A stretch of 64,000 nt of DNA, from contig NZ_CP007035.1 of the NCBI RefSeq assembly GCF_000243115.2, forward strand, positions 1,364,001 to 1,428,000. Reading direction: 5' to 3'. A model generated the notes under the pieces. That model had not been told where the DNA came from, did not search any database, and saw only the letters and a list, made by a program, of their open reading frames with translations. How positions within the stretch are numbered: position 1 is the first letter of the stretch; the number at the start of each line of letters is the position of its first letter. The DNA comes from Niabella soli DSM 19437. GTDB lineage: Bacteria; Bacteroidota; Bacteroidia; Chitinophagales; Chitinophagaceae. Below, piece by piece: positions 33,684 to 41,791 of this stretch. A program made the position numbers and the translations under genes.

Positions 33684-34247
33684 ATGAAGCGACTTTTGGT
33701 ATATTCCCTTACACTATTACTCACCTCATACGCGCATTTCTCCGTTGCCGCACAAAGCGCCCGCTATCGTGCCCAATTAAATATCGCACGTCAGCATGGT
33801 GTTCCTGTATTAAAAAGTAACGCGCAACTGAAAACCTACGTTAGTAAAAAGAAATTAACCCGGGTAAGTTCGGGCAAAGGTTACAGGGTCAGGGGGCTCG
33901 ATTATAGTCAGCCTTACCTGGTACCCCGGGCAAAAACAGTGCTCAGCCAACTGGCGAAAGCTTTTTACGCAAAAACAGGAAGCACCTTTACAGTGACGTC
34001 GCTCACCAGGACCACGGGATCGCAGAACCGGCTGCGGAGGGTAAATGGCAATGCGGTTTCGGGGGTAAGTTCTCATAACTACGGTAGCTCTTTTGACATT
34101 TCCTATGTGCGTTTTAACGGGCGCAAAGCGCCTAACAGCCGGCTGGAGCGGGCCCTGCATGCCGTACTGGCCGACTTCCAGGCACGGGGGCAACTGCTTT
34201 ATATAAAAGAATATCATGTAAGCTGTTTTCATGTTACCGCACGCTAA
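33684..34247 (+). CDS. DUF5715 family exported protein, M15-like peptidase
   Basis: The 187-residue protein starts with a signal peptide (LLVYSLTLLLTSYAHFSVAA). Its core has FTVTSLTRTTGSQNRLRR and the zinc-site pattern SSHNYGSSFDISY (Ser-x-His ... Asp), ending in HVSCFHVTAR with the last His ligand. This is the layout of D-Ala-D-Ala carboxypeptidases of family M15, so a peptidoglycan hydrolase role in the periplasm is likely. It lies 117 nt after the VanX-type gene but has its own -7 box. The two may serve cell-wall turnover together. Confidence 0.88.
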   Translation: MKRLLVYSLTLLLTSYAHFSVAAQSARYRAQLNIARQHGVPVLKSNAQLKTYVSKKKLTRVSSGKGYRVRGLDYSQPYLVPRAKTVLSQLAKAFYAKTGSTFTVTSLTRTTGSQNRLRRVNGNAVSGVSSHNYGSSFDISYVRFNGRKAPNSRLERALHAVLADFQARGQLLYIKEYHVSCFHVTAR

Positions 34248-34293
34248 CAGGCTGCCGGCCGGCAAAAACGTTATCTTTACCAAAATTGCACTA

Positions 34294-35304
34294 ATGAAAA
34301 AAATCTTTGTTTATGTTCCCATAAACGGTGTCATTGAGGCCATTACACCCGCAGTGCGGATCTTTCAGACCGCTAATGATTTTCTTGCCGCTAATGGATT
34401 ACCGCCTAAATTCAAAGTGGAATTAACGGGCCTGAAGAAAACCATCACTTTATCAGAAGGACCTTATACTATAACCGTAGACCGTTTGTTGAAAGATGTC
34501 AGCGAGGCGGATCTATTTATTGTTCCGGCCTTACTTCATCCTTCTATGGCAACTGCCGTTGAAGCTAACAGCGCCGCTTTTCCGCAGCTTACCGCTTTAC
34601 ATGCAAAAGGCACAGAGATGGCATCCTTATGCCTGGGCGCTTTTTTACTGGCGGCCACAGGAGTGCTGGATGGAAAAAAATGTTCCACCCATTGGGCCTA
34701 TTATAATGAGTTCATGCAGCTATACCCGCAGGTAACCATCGCTTCGGGATCGGTAATAACCGATGAAGCAGGGGTTTATTCCAGCGGCGGCGCCAATTCT
34801 ATCTGGAACCTGTTGCTTTACCTGGTAGAGAAATATACCAATCGTGAAATGGCGATCCTGCTGGCAAAATTTTTCGCAATCGATATTGACCGTAACAGCC
34901 AGAATGCCTTCTCCATTTTTAAAGGCCAGAAAGATCATCCTGACGAGGACATCATAAAAGCGCAGGATTTCATCGAAAAGAACATAAGCGAGCGCATCGC
35001 AATCGACCAACTGGCTTCCATGATCGCCGTGAGCCGGAGAAGCTTTGAGCGCCGGTTCAAGCAGGCCACTAACAACACCGTTTTGGAATATATTCAGCGC
35101 GTCCGGATCGAAGCCGCAAAACGGAAATTTGAATCCCGCCGCCTCAACATCAACGAAGTAATGTATGATGTAGGTTATACGGACACCAAGGCTTTCCGGG
35201 ATGTGTTTAAAAAAGTTACGGGGTTAACGCCCATTGAGTACCGCAACAAATACTATAAGCCGAACCTGGATATTTCGTTTACCCCGGGCTATGGGCTTTC
35301 GTGA
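34294..35304 (+). CDS. GlxA-type AraC family regulator with DJ-1/PfpI domain
   Basis: ATG 34294 is chosen because it starts the first strand of the DJ-1-like domain (KKIFVYVPINGVIEAITPA). An extension to 34231 overlaps the previous gene. The N-terminal domain has the nucleophile-elbow region MASLCLGAFLLAATGVLDG with a Cys, and the C-terminal ~110 residues form an AraC HTH pair (IDQLASMIAVSRRSFERRFK and INEVMYDVGYTDTKAFRDVF). GlxA-like regulators are thought to sense small metabolites through the DJ-1 domain. A TATCTTTA box at 34272-34279 probably drives it. The target genes are not evident. Confidence 0.94.
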   Translation: MKKIFVYVPINGVIEAITPAVRIFQTANDFLAANGLPPKFKVELTGLKKTITLSEGPYTITVDRLLKDVSEADLFIVPALLHPSMATAVEANSAAFPQLTALHAKGTEMASLCLGAFLLAATGVLDGKKCSTHWAYYNEFMQLYPQVTIASGSVITDEAGVYSSGGANSIWNLLLYLVEKYTNREMAILLAKFFAIDIDRNSQNAFSIFKGQKDHPDEDIIKAQDFIEKNISERIAIDQLASMIAVSRRSFERRFKQATNNTVLEYIQRVRIEAAKRKFESRRLNINEVMYDVGYTDTKAFRDVFKKVTGLTPIEYRNKYYKPNLDISFTPGYGLS

Positions 35305-35307
35305 ACA

Positions 35308-35345
35308 AATTGCCCATTTCTTATTTCTGATTTCTTATTTGCTTT
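35308..35345. repeat. Short degenerate word repeat (ttcttatttctgatt)
   Basis: TTTCTTATTTCTGATTTCTT is a short near-tandem repeat of TTCTTATT/TTCTGATT in the spacer. It is the same style as the islands at 36266 and 56207. Confidence 0.4.
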
Positions 35346-35372
35346 AGCAGCCGCCATCATTGCCGGCAACAA

Positions 35373-36260
35373 CTATTCCCCCAGTGTTTTCCGCAGCCCT
35401 TCTTCAAAAGAAACCGGTTCGTACCCCAGTACCGCTCTCGCTTTTGAAATATCCAGCCCGCTTTTTAACGGACGCCGGGCCAATTCATTCAGTTCCGCAC
35501 TGCTTACCGGTTCTAACCGGTGTTGCGCTATACCCATAAATTTGGCTACCTGCATGGCCATCTGGTAAGGGGTGAATACGTCACTGCCACTTAGATGAAA
35601 AATACCGGTGGCGCGTTTTTCTATAATTGCAATAACTCCCTTAGCAAGATCTGCCACATAGGTAGGCGTTCGTTCCTGGTCGTTCACCACACGGAACGGT
35701 TCGTTTTTACGCAGTTTACCCGCGAGCATGGTTAGAAAGCAGTTCCGCCCGTACAAGGGCTTCCCATAAACGAAAACAGTGCGCACTATCGACCAGTCGT
35801 GCCCATACTCCCGCACCGCTTCCTCCGCTTCCTGTTTGGTTCTGCCATAGTAGCTTAACGGACTTGTTGCGTCTTCTTCTTTATGCATGCCTGTTTCCCC
35901 GTTAAAAATAAAATCGGTAGACAGAAAAATGAAAAAACTTTTATGATCCGCAGCATTCAACAATAGCTGCACCGTTCCCGCAACATTCGTTTCATAAGCA
36001 TCCGCCTGGTTGCGCTCACAATCATCCGGTTTGCTCATAGCGCCGGAATGTACTACCACCTCCGGCCGAATGCTTTCAAATACTTCCAGCACTGCATACG
36101 GGTCGATAAAATCCATTTGCCGGAAATGGTAGCGTTCTCCCGCAAAGGAAGAAAGATCCGCATTTTTAGAAGAGGCGTACACTTCATACCCCGCTTCCAG
36201 TAATTGCTTTATTACATAACTGCCCACCAGGCCATTGGCGCCCGTTACTAAAACTTTCAT
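35373..36260 (-). CDS. RmlD-like sugar-nucleotide reductase (extended SDR family)
   Basis: The 295-residue cytosolic protein has the NAD(P)-binding motif VTGANGLVGSYVIKQLLEAG, the strand VVVHSGAMSKPDDCE, the catalytic Tyr-Lys pair in SYYGRTKQEAEEA and RTPTYVADLAKGV. These match the dTDP-4-dehydrorhamnose reductase (RmlD) branch of extended short-chain dehydrogenases. No other rml genes are present, so the exact substrate is unknown; sugar-nucleotide or nucleoside-diphosphate sugar reduction is most likely. It lies in the minus direction downstream of the rpoD terminator and has no operon partner. Confidence 0.9.
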   Translation of the reverse strand: MKVLVTGANGLVGSYVIKQLLEAGYEVYASSKNADLSSFAGERYHFRQMDFIDPYAVLEVFESIRPEVVVHSGAMSKPDDCERNQADAYETNVAGTVQLLLNAADHKSFFIFLSTDFIFNGETGMHKEEDATSPLSYYGRTKQEAEEAVREYGHDWSIVRTVFVYGKPLYGRNCFLTMLAGKLRKNEPFRVVNDQERTPTYVADLAKGVIAIIEKRATGIFHLSGSDVFTPYQMAMQVAKFMGIAQHRLEPVSSAELNELARRPLKSGLDISKARAVLGYEPVSFEEGLRKTLGE

Positions 36261-36265
36261 GCTGC

Positions 36266-36370
36266 AATATTAAGGATTAGATGCCGGATGCTCGATTCTG
36301 GATACGGGATACTCGGTTCTCGTTACAGGATGCCCAGCATCAAGTATCAAGAACCAAGTATCAAGTACCC
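36266..36370. repeat. Island of degenerate word repeats (gatgctcgattctggatac)
   Basis: The spacer is a patchwork of 7-10 nt words such as GATGCCGGATGCTCGATTC, TGGATACGGGATACTCGG and CAAGTATCAAGAACCAAG, with no coding potential. The period is irregular but the word set is small. Confidence 0.55.
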
Positions 36371-36412
36371 ATAAAAAAACGCCCCGGAAAAACCGGAGCG
36401 TTATATTTTTTT
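36371..36412. terminator. Bidirectional terminator downstream of rpoD
   Basis: AACGCCCCGG (36378-36387) pairs with CCGGAGCGTT (36393-36402) with one C-A mismatch. It has an A tract before and a T tract after, so it works on both strands. It sits 35-70 nt beyond the rpoD stop. Confidence 0.85.
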
Positions 36413-36446
36413 AGCTATTGTTTATTCACCGTTGCCCATTCACTAC

Positions 36447-37304
36447 CTATCCCAGGTAAGACTTCAGCGCACTGCTATAGCGCGCCTTTTGCAGGCGTTT
36501 AATAGCCCGTTCTTTGATCTGGCGTATACGTTCTTTGGTCAAATCGTATTTCTGACCGATCTGCTCAATAGTAACGCCATTTTCGCCATCCAGGCCAAAA
36601 TATGCATTTACTATTTCAGCCTCTCTTGGGGAAAGCGATTTCAGCACCCGACGGATCTCATTGCGCAGCGAATCTTTCATCACATCATCATCCGTATCAG
36701 AACCGCCTTCCAGCAGATCACCCATGGCCACATCTTCCGCTTCGTGCACGGGTGCATCCAGTGAAGTATGGCGGGTATTGCTCTGGAAAATATTGTTGAT
36801 CTCTGTTTCGCTCATTTCCAGCAGTTCAGATAACTCCTCTGTAGAAGGCTCTCTTTCGTGCTCCTGCTCAAAGGCCATATAGGCCTTGTTGGCTTTATTG
36901 TAGGTACCGATCTTATTCTGTGGCAAACGCACCAAACGTCCCTGCTCGGCCAAAGCCTGCAAAATAGACTGGCGGATCCACCAAACCGCATAGGAAATGA
37001 ATTTAAAGCCCTTGGTTTCATCAAAACGCTGAGCCGCTTTTATCAACCCCAGGTTCCCTTCATTAATCAGGTCACTCAGCGAAAGCCCCTGGTGCTGGTA
37101 TTGCTTGGCTACCGATACCACAAAACGCAGGTTCGCCTGCACCAGTTTATCCAGCGCACGCTGATCCCCCATTTTAATTTTTTGGGCCAGAGTGGTTTCT
37201 TCTTCAGGAGTGATCATCGAGATCTTTGAAATCTCCTGGAGGTATTTTTCCACCGCCTGGGAATCACGGTTGGTGATTTGTGTAGCAATTTTTAGCTGAC
37301 GCAT
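36447..37304 (-). CDS. rpoD: Primary RNA polymerase sigma factor (Bacteroidota RpoD/SigA)
   Basis: The 285-residue sigma70 has short region 1 (QAVEKYLQEISKI), region 2 (LVQANLRFVVSVAKQYQHQG, LSDLINEGNLGLIKAAQRFD, FISYAVWWIRQSILQALAEQ), region 3 (STEELSELLEMSETEI) and region 4 (LSPREAEIVNAYFGLDGE, then TKERIRQIKERAIKRLQKAR). It lacks the long acidic region 1.1 of proteobacterial RpoD, which is typical for the Bacteroidota primary sigma that reads TTTG/TAnnTTTG promoters, the same boxes seen through this window. A -7 box at 37383-37390 gives a leader of about 75 nt. The gene is monocistronic, with a strong terminator. Confidence 0.97.
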   Translation of the reverse strand: MRQLKIATQITNRDSQAVEKYLQEISKISMITPEEETTLAQKIKMGDQRALDKLVQANLRFVVSVAKQYQHQGLSLSDLINEGNLGLIKAAQRFDETKGFKFISYAVWWIRQSILQALAEQGRLVRLPQNKIGTYNKANKAYMAFEQEHEREPSTEELSELLEMSETEINNIFQSNTRHTSLDAPVHEAEDVAMGDLLEGGSDTDDDVMKDSLRNEIRRVLKSLSPREAEIVNAYFGLDGENGVTIEQIGQKYDLTKERIRQIKERAIKRLQKARYSSALKSYLG

Positions 37305-37382
37305 AATAGAATTAAATTATAATAACACCCCGAAAGCTAAGGGATTTACCCATAGCAATATTAACAAATTTTTAGAAACATA

Positions 37383-37390
37383 CAAAGATA
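37383..37390 (-). promoter_or_regulatory. -7 promoter box of rpoD
   Basis: TATCTTTG on the minus strand matches TAnnTTTG. It predicts a leader of about 75 nt before the ATG at 37304, longer than for other genes here. Confidence 0.65.
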
Positions 37391-37470
37391 CGACAGATTT
37401 TAATAAAAACCATGCGCTATCAAGAACTTACTATATTATAACAGTTTTTTTTAACGTTGGTTTTCCTTAA

Positions 37471-38757
37471 CTAAGACGTCTTTATGGGCTCCCTTCCTGT
37501 TTTGTTACGCTGATTTAAGATAATAATCATCACCAGTCCGAACAATACCAGCAGTACTGAAATCAGTTCTGCCTGCGTAGGATGCATCCCGAGAATATCC
37601 ATTTTTACGTTCACCCGTATTTTTTCAATAAAAAACCGTTCCAAACCGGTAAAAATAAGATAGATCCCAAATAGCACGCCCGGCACTTTGAAGCGTTTTC
37701 TTATGGCCCAGAGAATCCCGAAAATAGCAAGCGCCATTATGATCTCGTAAAGCGAGGTGGGAAAAACCGGAACCGGCAGGTGCGCGCAGAACTTGCCCGC
37801 ACAGTTAGCTAACGGCACCCCTGCCTCATTTACATTGTGCGGAAAGTCATAAGCAAAAAACCAGTCCGGCAAAAAACTAAGCATTCCTGGCTTGGGAAAA
37901 AAAGCATGGTGATCCGAATTATGCATAAAAAATGTAGCCTGCTGCATAACCGTATTTTTAAAATCATCCGCCGTTGCCGGAAATATACCGCCGTTGGGGG
38001 TTGTTTTAAAAGCGGAGTTGTAAATACCCCAATCCCCGTCACCTGATACCTGGCAGCCGATGCGCCCCAGTCCGTAGGCCAGCATCATTACCGGGCCCAT
38101 GACATCAATAAAATGAAGAAAATTAATATTGTGCTTCCTGGTGTACCACCAAAGTGCGATGCCGGCGCAGATGAGCCCGCCGTAATACGTAAGGCCCGAC
38201 ATTGAAAAAAAGGACGATGGATCCCTGAGGAAGGCGCTCCAGTTTTCAAAAGTATCAAACAGTTTAGCACCCAGTAATCCAAAAACAATGGCGAGCATAG
38301 TAATTTCCCCTACGCGGTCGTGCGGCCAAACCCGGATGATACGGGTTTCGGGTTGTGCAAGCTTTTGTTTGTTCTTATCGCGCCATTTAATAAAAGTAAA
38401 AAGAGCGCCTAATGCCAAACCGGTAAGCACATTTCCCCGGGCGGAGAAAATGTATTCCTGGGGGTTCATATTTTCGGCATTGGTCAAAAAAAGCCCCAGG
38501 ATCTTATATCCTAAAATAAATCCGAGCCCGAAATTGCTAAGGAGCTCCGTAACACTGGCCGGCTTCCCCACGATCACTTTTACTTCGGTAGGGCCAAATG
38601 CTCCTTCTTTGCTTTTGCGTTTCAGCTCTTTGGTAAGAACAACGGAACAGATGATAAAAGCCAGTGCTACAAAAAAACCAAATGAATTAACAAAATGTAA
38701 GAAATTCCACTCTACCCCAAAGGCGTCTTTAAAAAAGTAATACAGATTAGGATACAT
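37471..38757 (-). CDS. lgt: Prolipoprotein diacylglyceryl transferase
   Basis: The 428-residue inner-membrane enzyme adds diacylglycerol to the lipobox cysteine of prolipoproteins. ATG 38757 (MYPNLYYFF) is chosen because the -7 box at 38774-38781 lies between it and the longer frame start at 38796. Several membrane helices are visible. The Lgt core includes GLTYYGGLICAGIALWWY, VMGPVMMLAYGLGRIGCQVS with the conserved Arg, and PTSLYEIIMALAIFGILW. It is longer than the 290-residue E. coli enzyme because of an N-terminal helix region and a loop insertion, as is usual in Bacteroidota. The many lipoproteins in this window depend on it. Confidence 0.96.
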   Translation of the reverse strand: MYPNLYYFFKDAFGVEWNFLHFVNSFGFFVALAFIICSVVLTKELKRKSKEGAFGPTEVKVIVGKPASVTELLSNFGLGFILGYKILGLFLTNAENMNPQEYIFSARGNVLTGLALGALFTFIKWRDKNKQKLAQPETRIIRVWPHDRVGEITMLAIVFGLLGAKLFDTFENWSAFLRDPSSFFSMSGLTYYGGLICAGIALWWYTRKHNINFLHFIDVMGPVMMLAYGLGRIGCQVSGDGDWGIYNSAFKTTPNGGIFPATADDFKNTVMQQATFFMHNSDHHAFFPKPGMLSFLPDWFFAYDFPHNVNEAGVPLANCAGKFCAHLPVPVFPTSLYEIIMALAIFGILWAIRKRFKVPGVLFGIYLIFTGLERFFIEKIRVNVKMDILGMHPTQAELISVLLVLFGLVMIIILNQRNKTGREPIKTS

Positions 38758-38773
38758 GCATAAAAATTGTGCA

Positions 38774-38781
38774 CAAACGTA
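38774..38781 (-). promoter_or_regulatory. -7 promoter box of lgt
   Basis: TACGTTTG on the minus strand matches TAnnTTTG and ends 16 nt before ATG 38757. It decides the start codon. Confidence 0.65.
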
Positions 38782-38904
38782 CATGAAATTTTCCATTCAT
38801 AAAATACACAAAGGATGAAGGGAAAATTTCAGGGAACCAAAAAATAATAAAATTTACAAGAGAATATTACAAAGATATTGCGCAGCAGATAATACAATAA
38901 ATCA

Positions 38905-38940
38905 AACGAAGCGGGATCTATACATAGCTCCCGCTTCGTT
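38905..38940 (-). terminator. Probable terminator after the bacilliredoxin gene
   Basis: A perfect 12-bp stem, AACGAAGCGGGA (38905-38916) with TCCCGCTTCGTT (38929-38940), lies 43 nt beyond the stop at 38984. The minus strand continues TTGATTTATTG. Confidence 0.65.
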
Positions 38941-38983
38941 GAATCTGTTTTCTAAAACCTGTTACAATAGCTGTAACCGCAAC

Positions 38984-39400
38984 TTAATTACAATAATCAT
39001 CAAATGCTGCCATCAGGTTTTGAGCGATCATTTCTGCGGAACGTCCCTCAATTTGGTGGCGTTCAATAAAATGCACCAGTTCACCGTCTTTAAACAAGGC
39101 AATTGACGGAGAAGAAGGCGGGTAAGGCAGCAGGTGCTCCCGAACTTTGCTTACCGCGGCAATATCAAAACCCGCAAAACTGGTAGTCAGATGGTCTGGT
39201 TTTTTTTCTGCATTTGCTACCGCTATCAGTACGCCCGGCCGTGCCGTTCCTGCTGAACATCCACATACCGAGTTAATAACCAGTAAATTAGTTCCTTTTT
39301 GAGCCAATGCCGATTCAACCTGCTCCGGGGTGGAAAGATTCTCGAAACCATTGTCTGTCAACTCTTCCATCATCGGAATTACTATTTCTTGTGGATACAT
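38984..39400 (-). CDS. BrxA/BrxB-family bacilliredoxin
   Basis: The 138-residue thioredoxin-fold protein has the family signature VINSVCGCSAGTARPG, with the CGC redox motif, and YPPSSPSIALFKDGELVHFI. The terminal Cys-Asn is near the end (DDYCN). In Firmicutes these proteins remove bacillithiol from oxidised proteins. Bacteroidota members exist, and some of these bacteria make bacillithiol, but no biosynthesis genes are in the window, so the thiol partner is inferred. It stands alone with a -7 box at 39432-39439 and a terminator-like stem downstream. Confidence 0.93.
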   Translation of the reverse strand: MYPQEIVIPMMEELTDNGFENLSTPEQVESALAQKGTNLLVINSVCGCSAGTARPGVLIAVANAEKKPDHLTTSFAGFDIAAVSKVREHLLPYPPSSPSIALFKDGELVHFIERHQIEGRSAEMIAQNLMAAFDDYCN

Positions 39401-39431
39401 ATATATTTATTGTGTTTAAAAAATGATAACG

Positions 39432-39439
39432 CAAAAGTA
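39432..39439 (-). promoter_or_regulatory. -7 promoter box of the bacilliredoxin gene
   Basis: TACTTTTG on the minus strand matches TAnnTTTG and is 31 nt before the ATG at 39400. Confidence 0.6.
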
Positions 39440-39470
39440 GCTAAAAGGTTCAATGAAAAGCCATAGCAGC

Positions 39471-39508
39471 ACTGAAACACAGAGATTCAGCAGCTTCTGT
39501 GTTTCAGT
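39471..39508. repeat. Perfect 13-bp inverted repeat
   Basis: ACTGAAACACAGA (39471-39483) and its exact complement (39496-39508) flank a 12-nt loop. It lies in the spacer between the divergent bacilliredoxin and Hsp20 genes. Confidence 0.7.
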
Positions 39509-39577
39509 GGTTAAAAAAGCTGCAGAGAACCAGCCCGCATTACCTGCCACTATTATCAGGCACAACTAACAATATAT

Positions 39578-39619
39578 GACAACTTGTCTTTAATAAAAAC
39601 AAAATTAAGACAAAATGTC
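39578..39619 (+). promoter_or_regulatory. Nested inverted repeat upstream of hsp20, candidate heat-shock operator
   Basis: GACAACTTGTC (39578-39588) and GACAAAATGTC (39609-39619) are two GACA-n3-TGTC dyads. With their flanks (GTCTTTAAT and ATTAAGAC) they form a larger imperfect palindrome around an A-rich centre. The site is 75 nt before the hsp20 ATG. Confidence 0.55.
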
Positions 39620-39693
39620 GTTTAAATTTCAATTGGTTTTTAATTTGATCCTGCCAATTCAATCAAATTTTTAAAAAATTAAAATCCATAAGA

Positions 39694-40140
39694 ATGACAA
39701 ACGTAAAATTTAACGGAACTCCTTTTGAAAGAACGCTTACCAGTTTTGTAGATGATTTCGTTACTGAAATGCCCGCGCTGTTTAAAACGGAGGTAAAAAA
39801 CCCCAATATTAAAGGATTTGCTCCCATCAATATTCTTGAAAAAGAGAATGAATACCAGATTGAAGTAGTTGCCCCTGGTTTTGAAAAAACTGATTTCAAA
39901 ATAAACCTTGAGCAAAATCTGCTGTCCATTGCAGTAGACAAAAAAGAAGAAGCAACTGCGGAGGGCGGCAAATCTATCCGGAAGGAGTTTTATCAAAGAT
40001 CTTTCAAAAGAACGTTTACAGTTGATGACAAGGTAGATACAGATAAAATAGAAGCTAAATATGTTAACGGAATCTTAATAGTTACGATTCAGAAAAAGGA
40101 AAATGTAAAACCGGCGTCAAAGGATATAGAAGTTCTCTAA
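39694..40140 (+). CDS. Hsp20/alpha-crystallin family small heat-shock protein
   Basis: The 148-residue protein has a short N-terminal arm (FERTLTSFVDDFVTEMPAL), the alpha-crystallin domain (APINILEKENEYQIEVVAPG, SIRKEFYQRSFKRTFTVD) with the final strand NGILIVTIQKKE, and a short tail with IEVL, which serves as the I-x-I/V oligomerisation motif. Small Hsps form oligomers that hold unfolding proteins for the DnaK/ClpB system. The upstream double dyad at 39578-39619 suggests stress control. A terminator follows at 40195-40226, so the gene is transcribed alone. Confidence 0.97.
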   Translation: MTNVKFNGTPFERTLTSFVDDFVTEMPALFKTEVKNPNIKGFAPINILEKENEYQIEVVAPGFEKTDFKINLEQNLLSIAVDKKEEATAEGGKSIRKEFYQRSFKRTFTVDDKVDTDKIEAKYVNGILIVTIQKKENVKPASKDIEVL

Positions 40141-40194
40141 TAATAAGTAAAAAAAGCATATAAATTTTTCTCATAAGCAGTTAGTTTTGGTTTA

Positions 40195-40226
40195 GAGCCT
40201 GTTGTTTCTACAGCGGGCTTTTTTTA
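40195..40226 (+). terminator. Terminator after hsp20
   Basis: AGCCTGT and ACAGCGGGCT form an imperfect GC-rich stem directly followed by seven T residues, 55-85 nt after the hsp20 stop. Confidence 0.7.
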
Positions 40227-40303
40227 TGTGCCGCCCAAGCAAACGGAATCCCCTGCTGGTTCGTCATAATGCAGTAAATTCGCGGTTCTATTAACCGAAC
40301 ATT

Positions 40304-41578
40304 ATGAATATGCTTAGAAAATTAATGCTTCTTATTGGCTTTACGTGTGCGATTGGAACTGTCTTAAATGCCCAGGTTATTACCGACTCCACTCACCAGA
40401 CAACCATTATCCCCAATGTGTACGGCGTGGACACCTCATTGAGGATCATCAACCTCTATCCCTTTTTCTCCCTTCATGTAGATTCAAGCCTTTCTTACCG
40501 GCTGCAGATCAACAAACCCTTAAAAAATTATTACTGGTTTTTAAGAGATGCGCCTACCGGCTTAAAAATAGACAAGGACAACGGACTGCTCAGTTTTAAG
40601 GCCAACAAATCGTTGTTCATGTCCGGCCGGTTAAAATACGACAAAAAATACGAGGTCCAGATCGGCGTGCAAAATCTTTCGAACCCCAAGGAGCATGTAG
40701 ACACTTCTTTCACCATTTCATTTTATAGCACTGATATACAATACCCCCGGGTAAAACCATCGGTGGTTAGCCCCGTTTACATTGAAGAAGGCAATAAATT
40801 AAGTTTTAATGTGCTTTGCGACAATGGCAACTTCCCGATTGAAAGAATATTAGTTTCAAGCAATATTTCCATAGGCAATTTTAAACTGCCTAAGACCTGT
40901 GATGATACTTTTGAATGGACGCCCGGCTATGATTTCGTAAACGAAAAAGATTCGGGACAGGTAAAGATCGTGAACCTGCTGTTTATGGGTACTACCCAGT
41001 TTAATTTCATAGATACGGCACGTATAAAAGTTATTGTAAAAAATGCTTTAAACTTTGACATAGCAACAAAAGATTATAATGACGCCGTGGATAATATAAA
41101 CAAATGGATGCTTCGTTATAAATATACTTTTTATCAGTTAGACAAAAAGGTCCGGAATATAAAGGGCACACGTTCCGGGTTTGATATTACTACCGCCACC
41201 ACCACTACCACCGGCACCATACTGGCCACATCTGCCACTACAAAAAACAGTGATTTTTCAAAAATATTACCGGGTATTGGTGTAGTGGGCATTCCTGTTA
41301 AAGAGGCCGTGGCTCCCAACAAAACGGTGGAACAGAACCAGGCTACTTTGTTAAGAGCTACGATCAAAAGACTTGAATATATTCTTTTTGACAATAAACT
41401 TTTTGGTGACAGGGACCCTAACATTGCAACCAAAACAGAAACACTAAAAAAAGAACTGAGACAGGCGCAAACGCAACTGGCGGAAGTGCCTACTGAAATG
41501 GCAGAAAGCATGTCGGAAGAACAGATCAACAAATATTTTGAAAGTCCGAAAGTGCGTAAGAAATACCGGTTGCGGTAA
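40304..41578 (+). CDS. Exported protein of unknown function with Ig-like strands and C-terminal coiled coil
   Basis: The 424-residue protein begins with a signal peptide (LMLLIGFTCAIGTVLNAQ). The first ~240 residues are beta-rich; APTGLKIDKDNGLLSFKA resembles 'putative Ig' or cadherin-like repeats found in surface proteins. A Thr-rich low-complexity stretch (TTATTTTTGTILATSATT) follows near residue 295, and then a helical C-terminal part with KTETLKKELRQAQTQLAEV. No family is recognised. It is probably periplasmic or surface-exposed. TAAATTCG at about 40276 could be a weak -7 box. It is followed by hairpin repeats at 41583-41694. Confidence 0.7.
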   Translation: MNMLRKLMLLIGFTCAIGTVLNAQVITDSTHQTTIIPNVYGVDTSLRIINLYPFFSLHVDSSLSYRLQINKPLKNYYWFLRDAPTGLKIDKDNGLLSFKANKSLFMSGRLKYDKKYEVQIGVQNLSNPKEHVDTSFTISFYSTDIQYPRVKPSVVSPVYIEEGNKLSFNVLCDNGNFPIERILVSSNISIGNFKLPKTCDDTFEWTPGYDFVNEKDSGQVKIVNLLFMGTTQFNFIDTARIKVIVKNALNFDIATKDYNDAVDNINKWMLRYKYTFYQLDKKVRNIKGTRSGFDITTATTTTTGTILATSATTKNSDFSKILPGIGVVGIPVKEAVAPNKTVEQNQATLLRATIKRLEYILFDNKLFGDRDPNIATKTETLKKELRQAQTQLAEVPTEMAESMSEEQINKYFESPKVRKKYRLR

Positions 41579-41582
41579 TTCG

Positions 41583-41694
41583 CCCTCGTTGGTGTTGCGC
41601 ATAGCCTGGTGATGCCGGCAAAAACACCAACAAGGGAATTCGCAATGTCGTTGGTGTTCTCCCCTCGCTCCTTCTCTGCTCAACACGCAACGAC
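41583..41694. repeat. Two consecutive CGTTGGTGTT inverted repeats
   Basis: CCCTCGTTGGTGTT (41583-41596) pairs with AACACCAACAAGGG (41623-41636). Then GTCGTTGGTGTT (41647-41658) pairs with AACACGCAACGAC (41682-41694). Both hairpins share the same arm word, so they form a duplicated hairpin element. Confidence 0.7.
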
Positions 41695-41708
41695 GGTGTA
41701 AAAATGAC

Positions 41709-41780
41709 CAGCCGGGAAGCCGGAACAATTATTTTTCAGTTGCTATTAATTTACCGTTTTATTGCCTCCCCGGCTGTTTT
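41709..41780 (+). terminator. Possible long-loop terminator
   Basis: CAGCCGGG (41709-41716) pairs with CCCGGCTG (41769-41776), followed by TTTT, but the loop is 52 nt. It lies between convergent genes, so termination is plausible but uncertain. Confidence 0.4.
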
Positions 41781-41791
41781 ATGCCCTTGTT

